DNA from: Wenjunlia tyrosinilytica
GTDB lineage: Bacteria > Actinomycetota > Actinomycetes > Streptomycetales > Streptomycetaceae
Length of the DNA stretch: 64,000 bases
Reading direction: 5' to 3'
Assembly (NCBI RefSeq): GCF_014646055.1
Contig: NZ_BMMS01000023.1
Location: forward strand, 62,194 to 126,193
Shown here: positions 1-7,478 of the stretch, one piece after another
Layout: each line of letters begins with the position of its first letter
Numbering within the stretch: the first letter of the stretch is position 1
Notes under the pieces: generated by a model
Told to the model about the DNA's origin: nothing
The model's input: the letters and a program-made list of their open reading frames with translations, nothing else
Database searches by the model: none
Translations under genes and position numbers: made by a program

Positions 1-367
1 TCAGCATGAAGCTCCGGTCCTTGGTGCCGGTGGTGAGCCGTTGCAGGAAGTCGTGCGCGACGACGGTCAGCGTCGGCATGCCGCCGTTGGGGAACGACGC
101 GTTGACACCGGTGATCTCGCCGACGAAGACCCGCTCCAGCGGGTCGGGCGCGTACCCCAGCGCGAGGGTGAAGGGCCGGTCGATGCGCAGCAGCGGATGG
201 TCGAGCCAGCGCAGGTTCTCGTTGGCGATCGAGACCTCGACGCGGTCGGCGCCCTGCATACCGTCGGTGTAGGTGATACGGCTCACGCAGCCGCGCAGCG
301 CCGCCGGGATCGGCCGGCCGTCGATCTCGACCCGGAACTCGGGGGCGTAGGCGGGGAACCGGGCCAT
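1..367 (-). CDS. eCIS baseplate hub, gpD/VgrG-like (partial, 3' end outside window)
   Basis: The first 122 residues are visible, starting MARFPAYAPEFRVEIDG at the ATG ending at 367. They match the N-terminal part of the phage late-control gene D / VgrG hub family: a beta-rich segment with a 'GFVGEITGV'-type turn (here RVFVGEITGV) and 'LTVVAHDFLQRL' near residue 110. In contractile injection systems this protein is the baseplate hub that ends the inner tube and carries the spike. The start codon lies one base after the stop of the LysM gene, so the two are co-translated. The remainder of the gene and presumably spike, baseplate J and fibre genes lie to the left of the window. Confidence 0.85.
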   Translation of the reverse strand, partial: MARFPAYAPEFRVEIDGRPIPAALRGCVSRITYTDGMQGADRVEVSIANENLRWLDHPLLRIDRPFTLALGYAPDPLERVFVGEITGVNASFPNGGMPTLTVVAHDFLQRLTTGTKDRSFML

Positions 368-368
368 G

Positions 369-1034
369 TCAGCTCACGACCTCGCCCGTCTCCGGGCTGT
401 GGAAGGGAAGCGCGGGGATGCGCAGTGCCTGCCCGGCGGCGAGGGCCCGGGGGTCGCCCAGCGCGTTGGCGAGCGCGATCGCGCGCCACAGCCGCGGATC
501 GTCGTAGTACCGGGCCGAGATCCCGCTGAGGGTCTCGCCGTCCACGACCGCGTGGAACTTCGAGAAGTCGGCCGTCTGGCGGCCCACCTCCTTGGCCTCC
601 CGCTCGGGGTCGATGAACCGGTTGAAGGTGACCGAGACACGTGCCCGGACGGGTCGGCCGTCGTCGGCGAACATCTGGTACTTCTGGTTGGCCCTGGCCA
701 GGACGCAGCGGAAGTCGAGGCTTCCCCACCGCACCCGTAGCACGGGCGGCGCGTGCAGGTCCTTGTCGATCTCCAGCAGCCGTACGACCCGGCCGGTGAG
801 ATCCCGGACGTCCTGCTTCACCGGGCTGCCGGTGTCCCAGGTGTCGAACATCAGCTCCATCTCGAGGGTCTGCATGTTGCCGTTGGCGAACTGGAGGATC
901 GGACCCGACAGCCCGGGGACGGCCTGAGAGGCGAAGGAGTTGTCCTGGTTGAGCGTGTACTCCTCCGGGTTGAACGGCACGGAGATGACTTCTCCCGTGT
1001 GTTCAACGGTCACCTGGAGCTTGGCGAGTGCCAT
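369..1034 (-). CDS. eCIS tube-associated LysM protein (Afp7/CIS tube-protein family)
   Basis: The product is 221 aa. Residues 1 to about 150 form the CIS-tube-protein domain (start MALAKLQVTVEHTGEVISVPF, with 'FNPEEYTLNQDNSF' typical of the family). Residues about 158-208 are a LysM fold ('VDGETLSGISARYYDDPRLWRAIALAN', ending ALRIPAL). In characterised eCIS and T4-like particles the corresponding protein (gp53/Afp7 type) links tube and hub, with LysM serving as a structural module and not for cell-wall binding. It follows the 279-aa gene after 42 bases and precedes the hub by one base. The family assignment is secure; the exact position in the particle is inferred from relatives. Confidence 0.88.
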   Translation of the reverse strand: MALAKLQVTVEHTGEVISVPFNPEEYTLNQDNSFASQAVPGLSGPILQFANGNMQTLEMELMFDTWDTGSPVKQDVRDLTGRVVRLLEIDKDLHAPPVLRVRWGSLDFRCVLARANQKYQMFADDGRPVRARVSVTFNRFIDPEREAKEVGRQTADFSKFHAVVDGETLSGISARYYDDPRLWRAIALANALGDPRALAAGQALRIPALPFHSPETGEVVS

Positions 1035-1076
1035 CAGCGTCTCCGTCGGGGGATGCGAGGGGCCGGGACATGCGGG

Positions 1077-1916
1077 TTAGAACACGCGCCCGAACCGCTC
1101 CCGTTGCGCGGTCAGTCGGTCGTCGAGCCGGGTCACGATCCGATCGGTGAGGCGCTCCAGATCGGCCTGCGCGGGATCCGGGCCGCCGCGGGCCGCTGCC
1201 GCCGCCCCAGGGGGATACCCGGGCGGGGCCGACAGCCGCGCGACGACCGGCGGTTGCTGCCCGACCGGGGTCGCGGCGGCACCGAGCCGTCCGTGGACCA
1301 CTCCCTGGCGGCGGGCGTCCCGTTCCACCCGACGGTGGCTGCCCACGACCCGGGTGACCAGCTCGGTGATCACCCGCCGCAGCGCCATGTCGGCCGAGGC
1401 CGCCCCACCGCTTGCGGGCACCGCGGTGCGACGGCCGAGCACGACCCGTCCCGTCGGGCCCGCAGGACCGGCGGGCCCGGCCGACCCGACCGGAGCCGCG
1501 CCGGGCGCCCGCTCGTACCCCGGGAGGCCGACGGACGCCGTCAGCCGCCGGAGAGGTACCGGTGCCCGATGCCCGGTCGGCCACCGCACGGGGGCCTGCG
1601 GTGGAGCGCCGACGCGGTGGCCGCAGGCCGACCTGGACACCGGCACCACGTCGACCGCCGACCGCACCAGGGCCGGATGGGAGCGGGCAGGCCATGGACG
1701 CGCGACCACCGCCGCCGGGGAGCGCTGCCCCCACGGGGTCAGGAACGTCATGCCCGCCGCCCTGCGTGACCGCTCCGCCCTGATGCGGTCACTGCTCATC
1801 CCGCGCGCCCAGGCACACCAGCGGTTCGGCCCGGTTCGGGTCCCGGGCGGACCTTTCCGCCGGCCGCGCACAGCCCGCAGCACCGGGTGCGCCCCGTCGG
1901 CGTGGTTCGGCGTCAC
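1077..1916 (-). CDS. eCIS operon protein of unknown function, Pro/Arg/Ala-rich
   Basis: The product is 279 aa and begins at GTG (1914-1916), overlapping the TGA of the preceding 54-aa gene as GTGA. Such overlap is strong support for translation. Most of the chain is low-complexity and probably disordered, with a short collagen-like run near the middle (GSAGPAGPAGPTGR). Only the last ~30 residues look structured, a charged amphipathic helix ending LTAQRERFGRVF. Proteins of this kind, variable with a conserved short C-terminal helix, occur between the DUF6760-type and LysM genes of Streptomyces eCIS loci; that comparison is from memory. No enzymatic motif is visible. A linker or chaperone role is possible but unproved. 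Confidence 0.6.
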   Translation of the reverse strand: MTPNHADGAHPVLRAVRGRRKGPPGTRTGPNRWCAWARGMSSDRIRAERSRRAAGMTFLTPWGQRSPAAVVARPWPARSHPALVRSAVDVVPVSRSACGHRVGAPPQAPVRWPTGHRAPVPLRRLTASVGLPGYERAPGAAPVGSAGPAGPAGPTGRVVLGRRTAVPASGGAASADMALRRVITELVTRVVGSHRRVERDARRQGVVHGRLGAAATPVGQQPPVVARLSAPPGYPPGAAAAARGGPDPAQADLERLTDRIVTRLDDRLTAQRERFGRVF

Positions 1917-2077
1917 GTCGCTGTCCCTTCGTTGACGCGTTGGTTGATGACCGAGATTTCCGACACCCAGCGGCGGCGGTCGGCGTGCTCCAGATTCATG
2001 ACCGACTCGGGGGGCCAGTGGAAGTGATAAGCGATGAAAGCCACCTCCTCGTACAGCGCCTTGAGGGGGTAGCTCAG
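1913..2077 (-). CDS. small eCIS protein, DUF6760-like, probable CTG start
   Basis: The product is 54 aa, with core YEEVAFIAYHFHWPPESVMN followed by LEHADRRRWVSEI, the hallmark of the short DUF6760-type proteins found in actinobacterial eCIS operons. Its function is unknown; position suggests a tube or baseplate assembly factor. No ATG, GTG or TTG lies between the upstream in-frame region and this core. The best start is CTG at 2075-2077, which overlaps the TGA of the upstream gene as CTGA, equivalent to the ATGA couplings elsewhere in the operon. Its own TGA overlaps the next GTG. The gene is real on conservation grounds; the start codon is the uncertain part. Confidence 0.72.
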   Translation of the reverse strand: MSYPLKALYEEVAFIAYHFHWPPESVMNLEHADRRRWVSEISVINQRVNEGTAT

Positions 2078-2439
2078 GATCCCCCCGCGGCGTTCACCGC
2101 CGCCGGGAACTGGTGCTCGCACCGCGGGCAGGACGTCTCCATGGCCGCGGCGCCGTGCTGGTTCGTGTGGTTGTAGAGCTCCTGGAGGTAGGCGAGGTCG
2201 GCGGCGTAAAGCCCCTCGACCACCTTCGGGTTGATCTGCGAGAGCGAGCCGAGGGAGGTCAGGACCCGCGACAGGATGATGACGATCAGATACGCCTCGT
2301 TCTGCTGGACTCTCGGGTCGCGCAGTGGATGGATCTCGTCCGCGGCGGTGGCCAGCCGCATGGTTCCCTTCCTGTGCAGGGTCCCGTCCTCGTCGGCGTA
2401 CCCCAGGGGAAGAACGAAGTCGACCTCGGTCTGGAACAT
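2074..2439 (-). CDS. eCIS tail-assembly-like small protein with CxxC pair
   Basis: The product is 121 aa, starting MFQTEVDFVLPLGYADEDGT two bases after the tube-gene stop. The N-terminal half (LATAADEIHPLRDPRVQQNEAYL) and middle helix (LTSLGSLSQINPKVVEGLYAADLAYLQELYN) match the phage-tail-assembly-like proteins that follow the tube gene in Streptomyces eCIS loci. The C-terminal METSCPRCEHQF holds a CxxC motif that could bind zinc, although only one Cys pair is present. Homologues of this position in phages are tail chaperones; that role is inferred here from gene order and size. Confidence 0.75.
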   Translation of the reverse strand: MFQTEVDFVLPLGYADEDGTLHRKGTMRLATAADEIHPLRDPRVQQNEAYLIVIILSRVLTSLGSLSQINPKVVEGLYAADLAYLQELYNHTNQHGAAAMETSCPRCEHQFPAAVNAAGGS

Positions 2440-2441
2440 GC

Positions 2442-2876
2442 TCAGGCCCTTTCGACCCGCTCGTGGGCCAGTTCGAGGGTTTCGATGGCGACCTCCGTGC
2501 CCTTGGCGCTGAAGTCCGCGCCGTCCCACTTGGTCGGCCAGGCGTCGAAGAAGTTCCAGCGCACCACCTCCTGGCCGGCGAGGTCGTTGAGGATGATGCT
2601 GCCGTTGCGCCGCACCACCACGCCCTTGGTGACGTCGCGGTACCAGTCGTACAGTTCACGCGAGTCGGTGAGCCCCCACTTCAGCGTGATGTTCGGGTAC
2701 TTGGTCTGGCCGGGCAGCTTGCGGTTGGCCGTGTTGTCGCCGCCCTCCCGGTACTCGACCGGGTCGGTGCTGGCTCCGAAGCCGGAGACGTCGGTGAAAC
2801 CGGCCTGGGTGATCCCGTCGAGCTCGACGAGGAAGTTGAAGTTGCGGTACGGATCCACGCGTGAGCCGGTGGCCAT
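2442..2876 (-). CDS. eCIS inner tube protein (T4 gp19-like)
   Basis: The product is 144 aa, beginning MATGSRVDPYRNFNFLVELD. The pattern 'DPYRNFNFLVELDGI...AGFTDVSGFGA' at residues 8-35 and 'LYDWYRDVTKG' around 78 are typical of the gp19/Hcp-type tube subunit, which stacks as hexamers to form the rigid tube driven out by sheath contraction. Length agrees with the family (about 145-150 aa). It directly follows the sheath gene (24-base gap). Only one tube paralogue is present between sheath and hub in this window, whereas some eCIS loci carry two or three. Confidence 0.93.
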   Translation of the reverse strand: MATGSRVDPYRNFNFLVELDGITQAGFTDVSGFGASTDPVEYREGGDNTANRKLPGQTKYPNITLKWGLTDSRELYDWYRDVTKGVVVRRNGSIILNDLAGQEVVRWNFFDAWPTKWDGADFSAKGTEVAIETLELAHERVERA

Positions 2877-2900
2877 GGGTATCTCCTCGCGGGTGGGAAG

Positions 2901-4067
2901 CTACGTGGTGGGAATCTCGGGGAACTGGGCGATCCGGAAGATCACGAACTCCGCCGGCTTGACCGGGGCCACCCCGATCTCGGTGATCACTTGCCCGACC
3001 TCGCGGGTCTCCGGCGGATTGGTGGACTCGTCGCACTTCACATAGAAGGCCTGCTCGGGCTGGGTACCGAAGAGGGCGCCGTCGCGCCACACCCTGGTCA
3101 GGAAGGCGGTGACCGACCGGTTGATCTTCTGCCAGAGCGGATTGCTGTTGGGTTCGAAGACGGCGAACTGGGTGCCCTCGTCGATCGACTCGCGCAGGAA
3201 GTTCATCAGCCGGCGGACGTTGATGTAGGGGATCTTCGTCGGGTCCGGGCTGCCCAGGGTGCGGGCGCCCCAGACCCGGATCGCGCCGTTGAGGGAGCGG
3301 ATCACGTTGATCCCCTGGAGGTTCACATTGCTCTGCTCGGCCTTGGACGTCTGGTAGGCCAGACCCAGCGCGCCGCGCACGGTCTCGTTGGCGGGCGCCT
3401 TGTGGACGCCTCGCGCGGTGTCGACCCGGGCGTAGAGGCCGGCCATCAGGCCGCTCGGCGGGATCGCGATCACGGCCTTGCTGTCGGGGTCGAAGACCTT
3501 GACGAACGGGAAGTAGATGGCCGCGTAGTCGCTGGTGCCGGCGGCCGTGCCCTCCAGGCCGCCCTTGATGTCCGCGGCGGTCACCGTGGTGACCTCCTGA
3601 CCGTCGAGGATGGCGAACCTGTCCTGCAGGTTGACGTCCTCGCAGTGGTTGATCAGGGCGGTCTGCACCGCGGCGTTGAGCGCCCCGGGCGCCGCGACGA
3701 TCGCCACCTCGTCGATCGCCGCGAACCTGTCCAGCACGTCCTGGACCTCACCGGCGTCGTCGAGGTCCGCCACCCGGGCCACCCAGCACACCGACCCGCC
3801 GTTGCTGAAGAACCCGTGGACCGAGTGGGCCAGAACGAGGTTCCCCGGGTCGAAATCCCCGAAGGCCCGCTTGAACTGGTCGAAGTCCGTGATCAGTTGG
3901 GGCTCTCCGGCCGGTGCCAGCGGGTACGGCGACCCGTCGGGCCGGGACGGCATCCTCGCCCCGGTCGAGACCCCGACGAGGCCGGCCGTGCTGGTGCCGA
4001 CTCCGGTGATCGCCGGGGTGACGGGCACCTCTTCCACATAGACACCGGGTGCCTGGTAGTTGGGCAT
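2901..4067 (-). CDS. eCIS contractile sheath protein
   Basis: The product is 388 aa, starting MPNYQAPGVYVEEVP, the conserved N-terminal arm of phage and CIS tail-sheath proteins. The C-terminal part (YINVRRLMNFLRESIDEGTQFAVFEPNSNPLWQKI, then FYVKCDESTNPPET) is the conserved sheath core that contacts the tube. Sheath subunits exchange terminal arms to form the extended lattice that later contracts. The chain is short compared with sheaths of about 500 aa in many Streptomyces eCIS loci: the variable surface domains between the arm and core are reduced. The gene sits between the DUF4255 gene (36-base gap) and the tube gene. Confidence 0.95.
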   Translation of the reverse strand: MPNYQAPGVYVEEVPVTPAITGVGTSTAGLVGVSTGARMPSRPDGSPYPLAPAGEPQLITDFDQFKRAFGDFDPGNLVLAHSVHGFFSNGGSVCWVARVADLDDAGEVQDVLDRFAAIDEVAIVAAPGALNAAVQTALINHCEDVNLQDRFAILDGQEVTTVTAADIKGGLEGTAAGTSDYAAIYFPFVKVFDPDSKAVIAIPPSGLMAGLYARVDTARGVHKAPANETVRGALGLAYQTSKAEQSNVNLQGINVIRSLNGAIRVWGARTLGSPDPTKIPYINVRRLMNFLRESIDEGTQFAVFEPNSNPLWQKINRSVTAFLTRVWRDGALFGTQPEQAFYVKCDESTNPPETREVGQVITEIGVAPVKPAEFVIFRIAQFPEIPTT

Positions 4068-4103
4068 CGGGGCTCCTTTCGGCGCGACTGCGCCCCGGGC
4101 CGC

Positions 4104-4946
4104 TCAGGGGGAGAGCGCCACGTCGTAGTCGTTGATGGCGGCGGCCGGAACAGTGATGGCCCGGTTGGCCGTCGTGAACCCGGGCGCGACGGCGGTCAGG
4201 GTGTGGGCGCCGACGCCGACCTGGGAGAACAGGAAGCGTCCGGAGGTGTCGGACGCGGTCGACCGCATGCCGTCGAGCGTGACGGTCGCGTTCGCCAGAG
4301 CCGTGTTCGTCCCCGCCTCACGGACGACACCGCCGATGGCGAAGAGCGGCTCCCCGGCGGTCGCCGGGTCGAGGTCGTCGTCCACGACCACCGTGCTCGT
4401 CACCACCCGCGGGCCCACGGTCACCGTGTCGCGCAGGTCCATTGCGACGGTGACCATCAGATGGAACGACGACCGGGGCGGGATCCCGAGCGCGCTCCAG
4501 AACTCGCCGAGGCTCTTGCTGTCATCCGACTGCGCCACCCATGTCGGCACCGGGAAGGGCTGGCCGACCAGCGAATTGCGCAGGTAGGCGGCGGGAATCA
4601 CCGGAAACCGGCTGAGCTTCGCCAGCGCCGTGCCCAGCAGCCGGTGCTCCTCCTCGACCCCGGTGGCGTCCGGCTTCTTCGACCACGCCGTGACCAGGTA
4701 GTCGCAGTCCAGCCGCAGCGGAGGCCGACGCTGGACGAAGACCCCGGCGACCTGTTCCACGACGGGCACCGGATCACGCAGGACACGATTCTCGTGCACC
4801 CCGTACTGGAAGAGGTTCACCGTGGGCTGGCTGAAGTCGAATGCCTTGTCGGGTGTCTTGAACGTGATGTCGACGCCCGCCAGCGACGGTGGAACCGCGG
4901 CGTCCTCCAGCAGGGCGCGCACGGTGAGGTCGAGGTCCTGGAACAT
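4104..4946 (-). CDS. eCIS DUF4255 (Pvc16/Afp16-type tail terminator) with C-terminal carboxypeptidase-regulatory-like domain
   Basis: The product is 280 aa. Residues 1 to about 190 are a DUF4255 domain (MFQDLDLTVRALLEDAAVP, 'TVNLFQYGVHENRVLRD', 'LRLDCDYLVTAWS'). This family includes Afp16/Pvc16, which caps and measures the sheath-tube. Residues about 202-278 are a carboxypeptidase-regulatory-like beta-sandwich ('FAIGGVVREAGTNTALANATVTLDG...TDTSGRFLFSQVGVGAHTLT' type; here SDTSGRFLFSQV). The ATG overlaps the ATPase stop by one base (TGATG). The appended domain could decorate the distal end of the particle; that is inference. Confidence 0.88.
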   Translation of the reverse strand: MFQDLDLTVRALLEDAAVPPSLAGVDITFKTPDKAFDFSQPTVNLFQYGVHENRVLRDPVPVVEQVAGVFVQRRPPLRLDCDYLVTAWSKKPDATGVEEEHRLLGTALAKLSRFPVIPAAYLRNSLVGQPFPVPTWVAQSDDSKSLGEFWSALGIPPRSSFHLMVTVAMDLRDTVTVGPRVVTSTVVVDDDLDPATAGEPLFAIGGVVREAGTNTALANATVTLDGMRSTASDTSGRFLFSQVGVGAHTLTAVAPGFTTANRAITVPAAAINDYDVALSP

Positions 4947-7114
4947 CAGCGCTCAGCCCCCAACGGTTCGTCACGGGAGTCCTCGGCGAGGAGCGCCGCG
5001 TATTCGCCCATGTCGTCCTCGGAGAGCACCCGGCCGATCTTCTGGTGTTCGCGCCAGGTCGCCCGGACGAGGTGGGCCATGCCGATCCGGCCGCCGTCGG
5101 CGCAGGCTCTGTACGCCGACGACAGGACGATGTTCTTGATGTTGCCGCCGGACAACCGGAACCTCCCGGCAAGGAAGGCGAAGTCGACGGTGTCGTTCAC
5201 GGGCGCGCCGGCGGGCATGAACTGCCGCCACATCCGCTCCCGGTACCGCTCGGTCGGCATCGGGAACTCCACGATGAAGTGGAGCCGCCGCAGGAAGGCG
5301 CTGTCGAGGTTCTCGCGGAGGTTGGTCGCGAGGATCGCGATGCCGTCGTAACTCTCCATCCGCTGGAGCAGATAGGCGACTTCGAGGTTGGCGTAGCGGT
5401 CGTGCGCGTCGCGGACCTCGGAGCGCTTGCCGAAGATCGCGTCCGCCTCGTCGAAGAAGAGCACCGCGTTGGCGCTCTCGGCCGCCTCGAAGATGCGCTC
5501 CAGGTTCTTCTCTGTCTCGCCGATGTACTTGCTCACCACCGTCGCAAGATCGATCTTGTACAGGTCGAGCCCCAGCTCCCCGGCCAAGACATCCGCCGCC
5601 ATCGTCTTTCCGGTGCCGGACGGACCCACGAACAGGGCGCACACCCCACGGCCCAGTGCCAGGACCCGCCCGAAACCCCACTGTTCGAGCACCCGCTGAC
5701 GGTGCGCCACCTGGTCGCACAGCTCGCGCAGCTGCGTCAGCACCTCCTCCGGGAGGATGAGGGCGTCCCACGCGTACCCGGGCTCCACCTTGCGGGACAG
5801 GGACGCAAGCTCCCGGCCGCACTGGGCACGGGCGGCGGCGAGGAGGTCCTCGTCCTGCGGCCGGGCGCCCGTCCACTCCGCCCGGTTGCGGGCGGTCGCG
5901 ACCGCCTCGCGGATGCGCCAGACGGGGAGGCGGTACTGTCCGGACAGCCGCTCGACGGCCCGGTCGCCGGCGGTGACCCCGCGCGCTTCGAGCTCCCGCC
6001 GCCACCACGCGCGGCGCGTTCCCGCTGCGGGCACCGGGAACGGCACCACGGCCACGCCTGCCGGGTCCCCGGGGCGGTGCGTCGGCGGCGCCCATGGCTT
6101 CCGCCCTGCGAGGACGGTCAGCACCCGGCCGGCCGCGACCTCCTGGACCAGCCGGTCGTACGCTCCCGAGGCCGACCCCCCGTCCAGCGCGTCGACTCCC
6201 GACACGAAGATCGCTCCGCGGCGCAGCCACGCCTCGCGGAACGCGATCCGGACGACCTCCTCCAGCGGCGCCGCGGCGCCCGCCGCGCGCTCCAGTTCCG
6301 TCACCAGCAGCGGCAGTCCTCGCTCCGCGGCCAGCGCTTCGGCCACGCTGAGCTGAACGGTGTCCGCCGGGCCCATGAAGTACAGGCGGGGGAGCGCCGA
6401 CCCGGGCCCGGCGCCGTCTGCCGGACGCGGCAGGGCCCGCAGCGTCTCCGGATCGAGGGGGAGAGCGGCGAGGCTGCCCCGCGGCTGTACGAACCGGGCA
6501 CAGCGGGCGAGCCGCGAGTCGAGCACCGACTGGCCGATGAGCAGATGCAGGATCTGCTCATCCACCTTCATCGCCTGGGAGAGCAGGGGCTGATGCGGCT
6601 GGTTCGGATCCGGGAGCAGATGGAGGAGACCGTGCCGGACGAGGGGCGCGTCGGCCGCGACCCTGCCGCGCGCTGTGAGGCGCGCCGCGGCCGAGGGGCA
6701 CAGCAGGTTGAGTGCGAGGTCCACCGACGGCCGCCGTCTGGTCACGTCGTCCTGGAGGTACGCGTAGAGCCGCTCGTAGCGCAGGTCCAGTTCCGGTGCC
6801 GCTGCGATGACCAGGAGATCGAGGTCGAGGGGGGTGAGGCCGAAGGTCCGGCCCAGCCAGGCGAGCTCGTTGCCCCGGTCGTCGTCCGGACCGTCGGCCG
6901 CGGGCGCGTCGGCGCCGAACAGCGGCTCGCCGGGGCCCCGGCTCAGCAGCCGGTCGACCTCGTCCGGGCCGATGGCCAGGCCGCGGTAGGGATCTGTGGC
7001 CGCCTGCGGCCCGTAGACGACGGCGGCGGTGTCCATGGCGCGGCCGAGGAGGGCGTCCAGACGGCGAAGCGCCGGCAGGAGGCCGAATCCCTCGGTGACG
7101 CCTGGCCCGTCCAT
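4946..7114 (-). CDS. eCIS AAA+ ATPase (Afp15-like)
   Basis: The product is 722 aa from the ATG ending at 7114, which has GGAG five bases upstream. Longer in-frame extensions lack a ribosome site. A long N-terminal helical region precedes the AAA+ core: Walker A GPSGTGKT near residue 497, Walker B VLFFDEADAIF near 550, sensor ILATNLRENLD near 590 and arginine finger RRLHFIVEFPMP. The family is the Afp15-type ATPase found in nearly every eCIS locus and needed for particle assembly. It precedes and overlaps the DUF4255 gene. A 133-base gap separates it from the 76-aa gene upstream, room for a secondary promoter. Confidence 0.92.
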   Translation of the reverse strand: MDGPGVTEGFGLLPALRRLDALLGRAMDTAAVVYGPQAATDPYRGLAIGPDEVDRLLSRGPGEPLFGADAPAADGPDDDRGNELAWLGRTFGLTPLDLDLLVIAAAPELDLRYERLYAYLQDDVTRRRPSVDLALNLLCPSAAARLTARGRVAADAPLVRHGLLHLLPDPNQPHQPLLSQAMKVDEQILHLLIGQSVLDSRLARCARFVQPRGSLAALPLDPETLRALPRPADGAGPGSALPRLYFMGPADTVQLSVAEALAAERGLPLLVTELERAAGAAAPLEEVVRIAFREAWLRRGAIFVSGVDALDGGSASGAYDRLVQEVAAGRVLTVLAGRKPWAPPTHRPGDPAGVAVVPFPVPAAGTRRAWWRRELEARGVTAGDRAVERLSGQYRLPVWRIREAVATARNRAEWTGARPQDEDLLAAARAQCGRELASLSRKVEPGYAWDALILPEEVLTQLRELCDQVAHRQRVLEQWGFGRVLALGRGVCALFVGPSGTGKTMAADVLAGELGLDLYKIDLATVVSKYIGETEKNLERIFEAAESANAVLFFDEADAIFGKRSEVRDAHDRYANLEVAYLLQRMESYDGIAILATNLRENLDSAFLRRLHFIVEFPMPTERYRERMWRQFMPAGAPVNDTVDFAFLAGRFRLSGGNIKNIVLSSAYRACADGGRIGMAHLVRATWREHQKIGRVLSEDDMGEYAALLAEDSRDEPLGAER

Positions 7115-7247
7115 CGCGGCTCCGTTTTCGTGCTCGTGTGTCCCGGTGTCCGCGCAGATGCCGCGTGCCCCTTCGGGCCCGCGGCGTCGGCGCCCGGCAA
7201 CGAGAGCACCGTAGGGAGCGCCCCGTCTCACGAGCGTCTCCGCCGCG

Positions 7248-7478
7248 TCACTCGCGGCCGTCGGGGGGCGCCGGGGACTGGTCGTGCAGTGCCTCGTACG
7301 CGTCAAGCCACTGCTCCACCACGGCGATGACCGCGTCCCGTCCCGTCAGCGGGGTGGGTTCTCCCGCGCTGCGGATGTCGGCGGTCCGGATGACGCGGCC
7401 GCACAGGGTCCCCGAGTCGGCCTGGGACCATATGGTGATCAGGAGAAGGGCGCCGGTGGCACCCGGGTCGTCAGCCAT
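7248..7478 (-). CDS. 76-aa eCIS-operon protein of unknown function
   Basis: The product is 76 aa (MADDPGATGALLLITIWSQA...), starting inside the last codons of the SARP gene (overlap 8 bases), so translation is likely coupled. The 'ALLLITIWSQADSGTLCGRVIRTADI' segment looks like paired beta strands and 'DAVIAVVEQWLDAYEALHD' like a C-terminal helix. No known motif is seen. Its place between the regulator and the assembly ATPase suggests a role in control or assembly of the injection system. Confidence 0.7.
   Translation of the reverse strand: MADDPGATGALLLITIWSQADSGTLCGRVIRTADIRSAGEPTPLTGRDAVIAVVEQWLDAYEALHDQSPAPPDGRE

Noticed and set aside
369-5351. Long plus-strand open frames opposite the eCIS genes (for example about 2.99-5.35 kb)
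   Set aside because: They are antisense shadows produced by high GC3; they are Arg/Gly/Val-rich, lack motifs, and lie over clear sheath, cap and ATPase genes.
7115-7306. N-terminal extension of the eCIS ATPase by 64 residues
   Set aside because: The extension is Arg/Pro-rich without a ribosome site, whereas ATG at 7114 has GGAG at good spacing.
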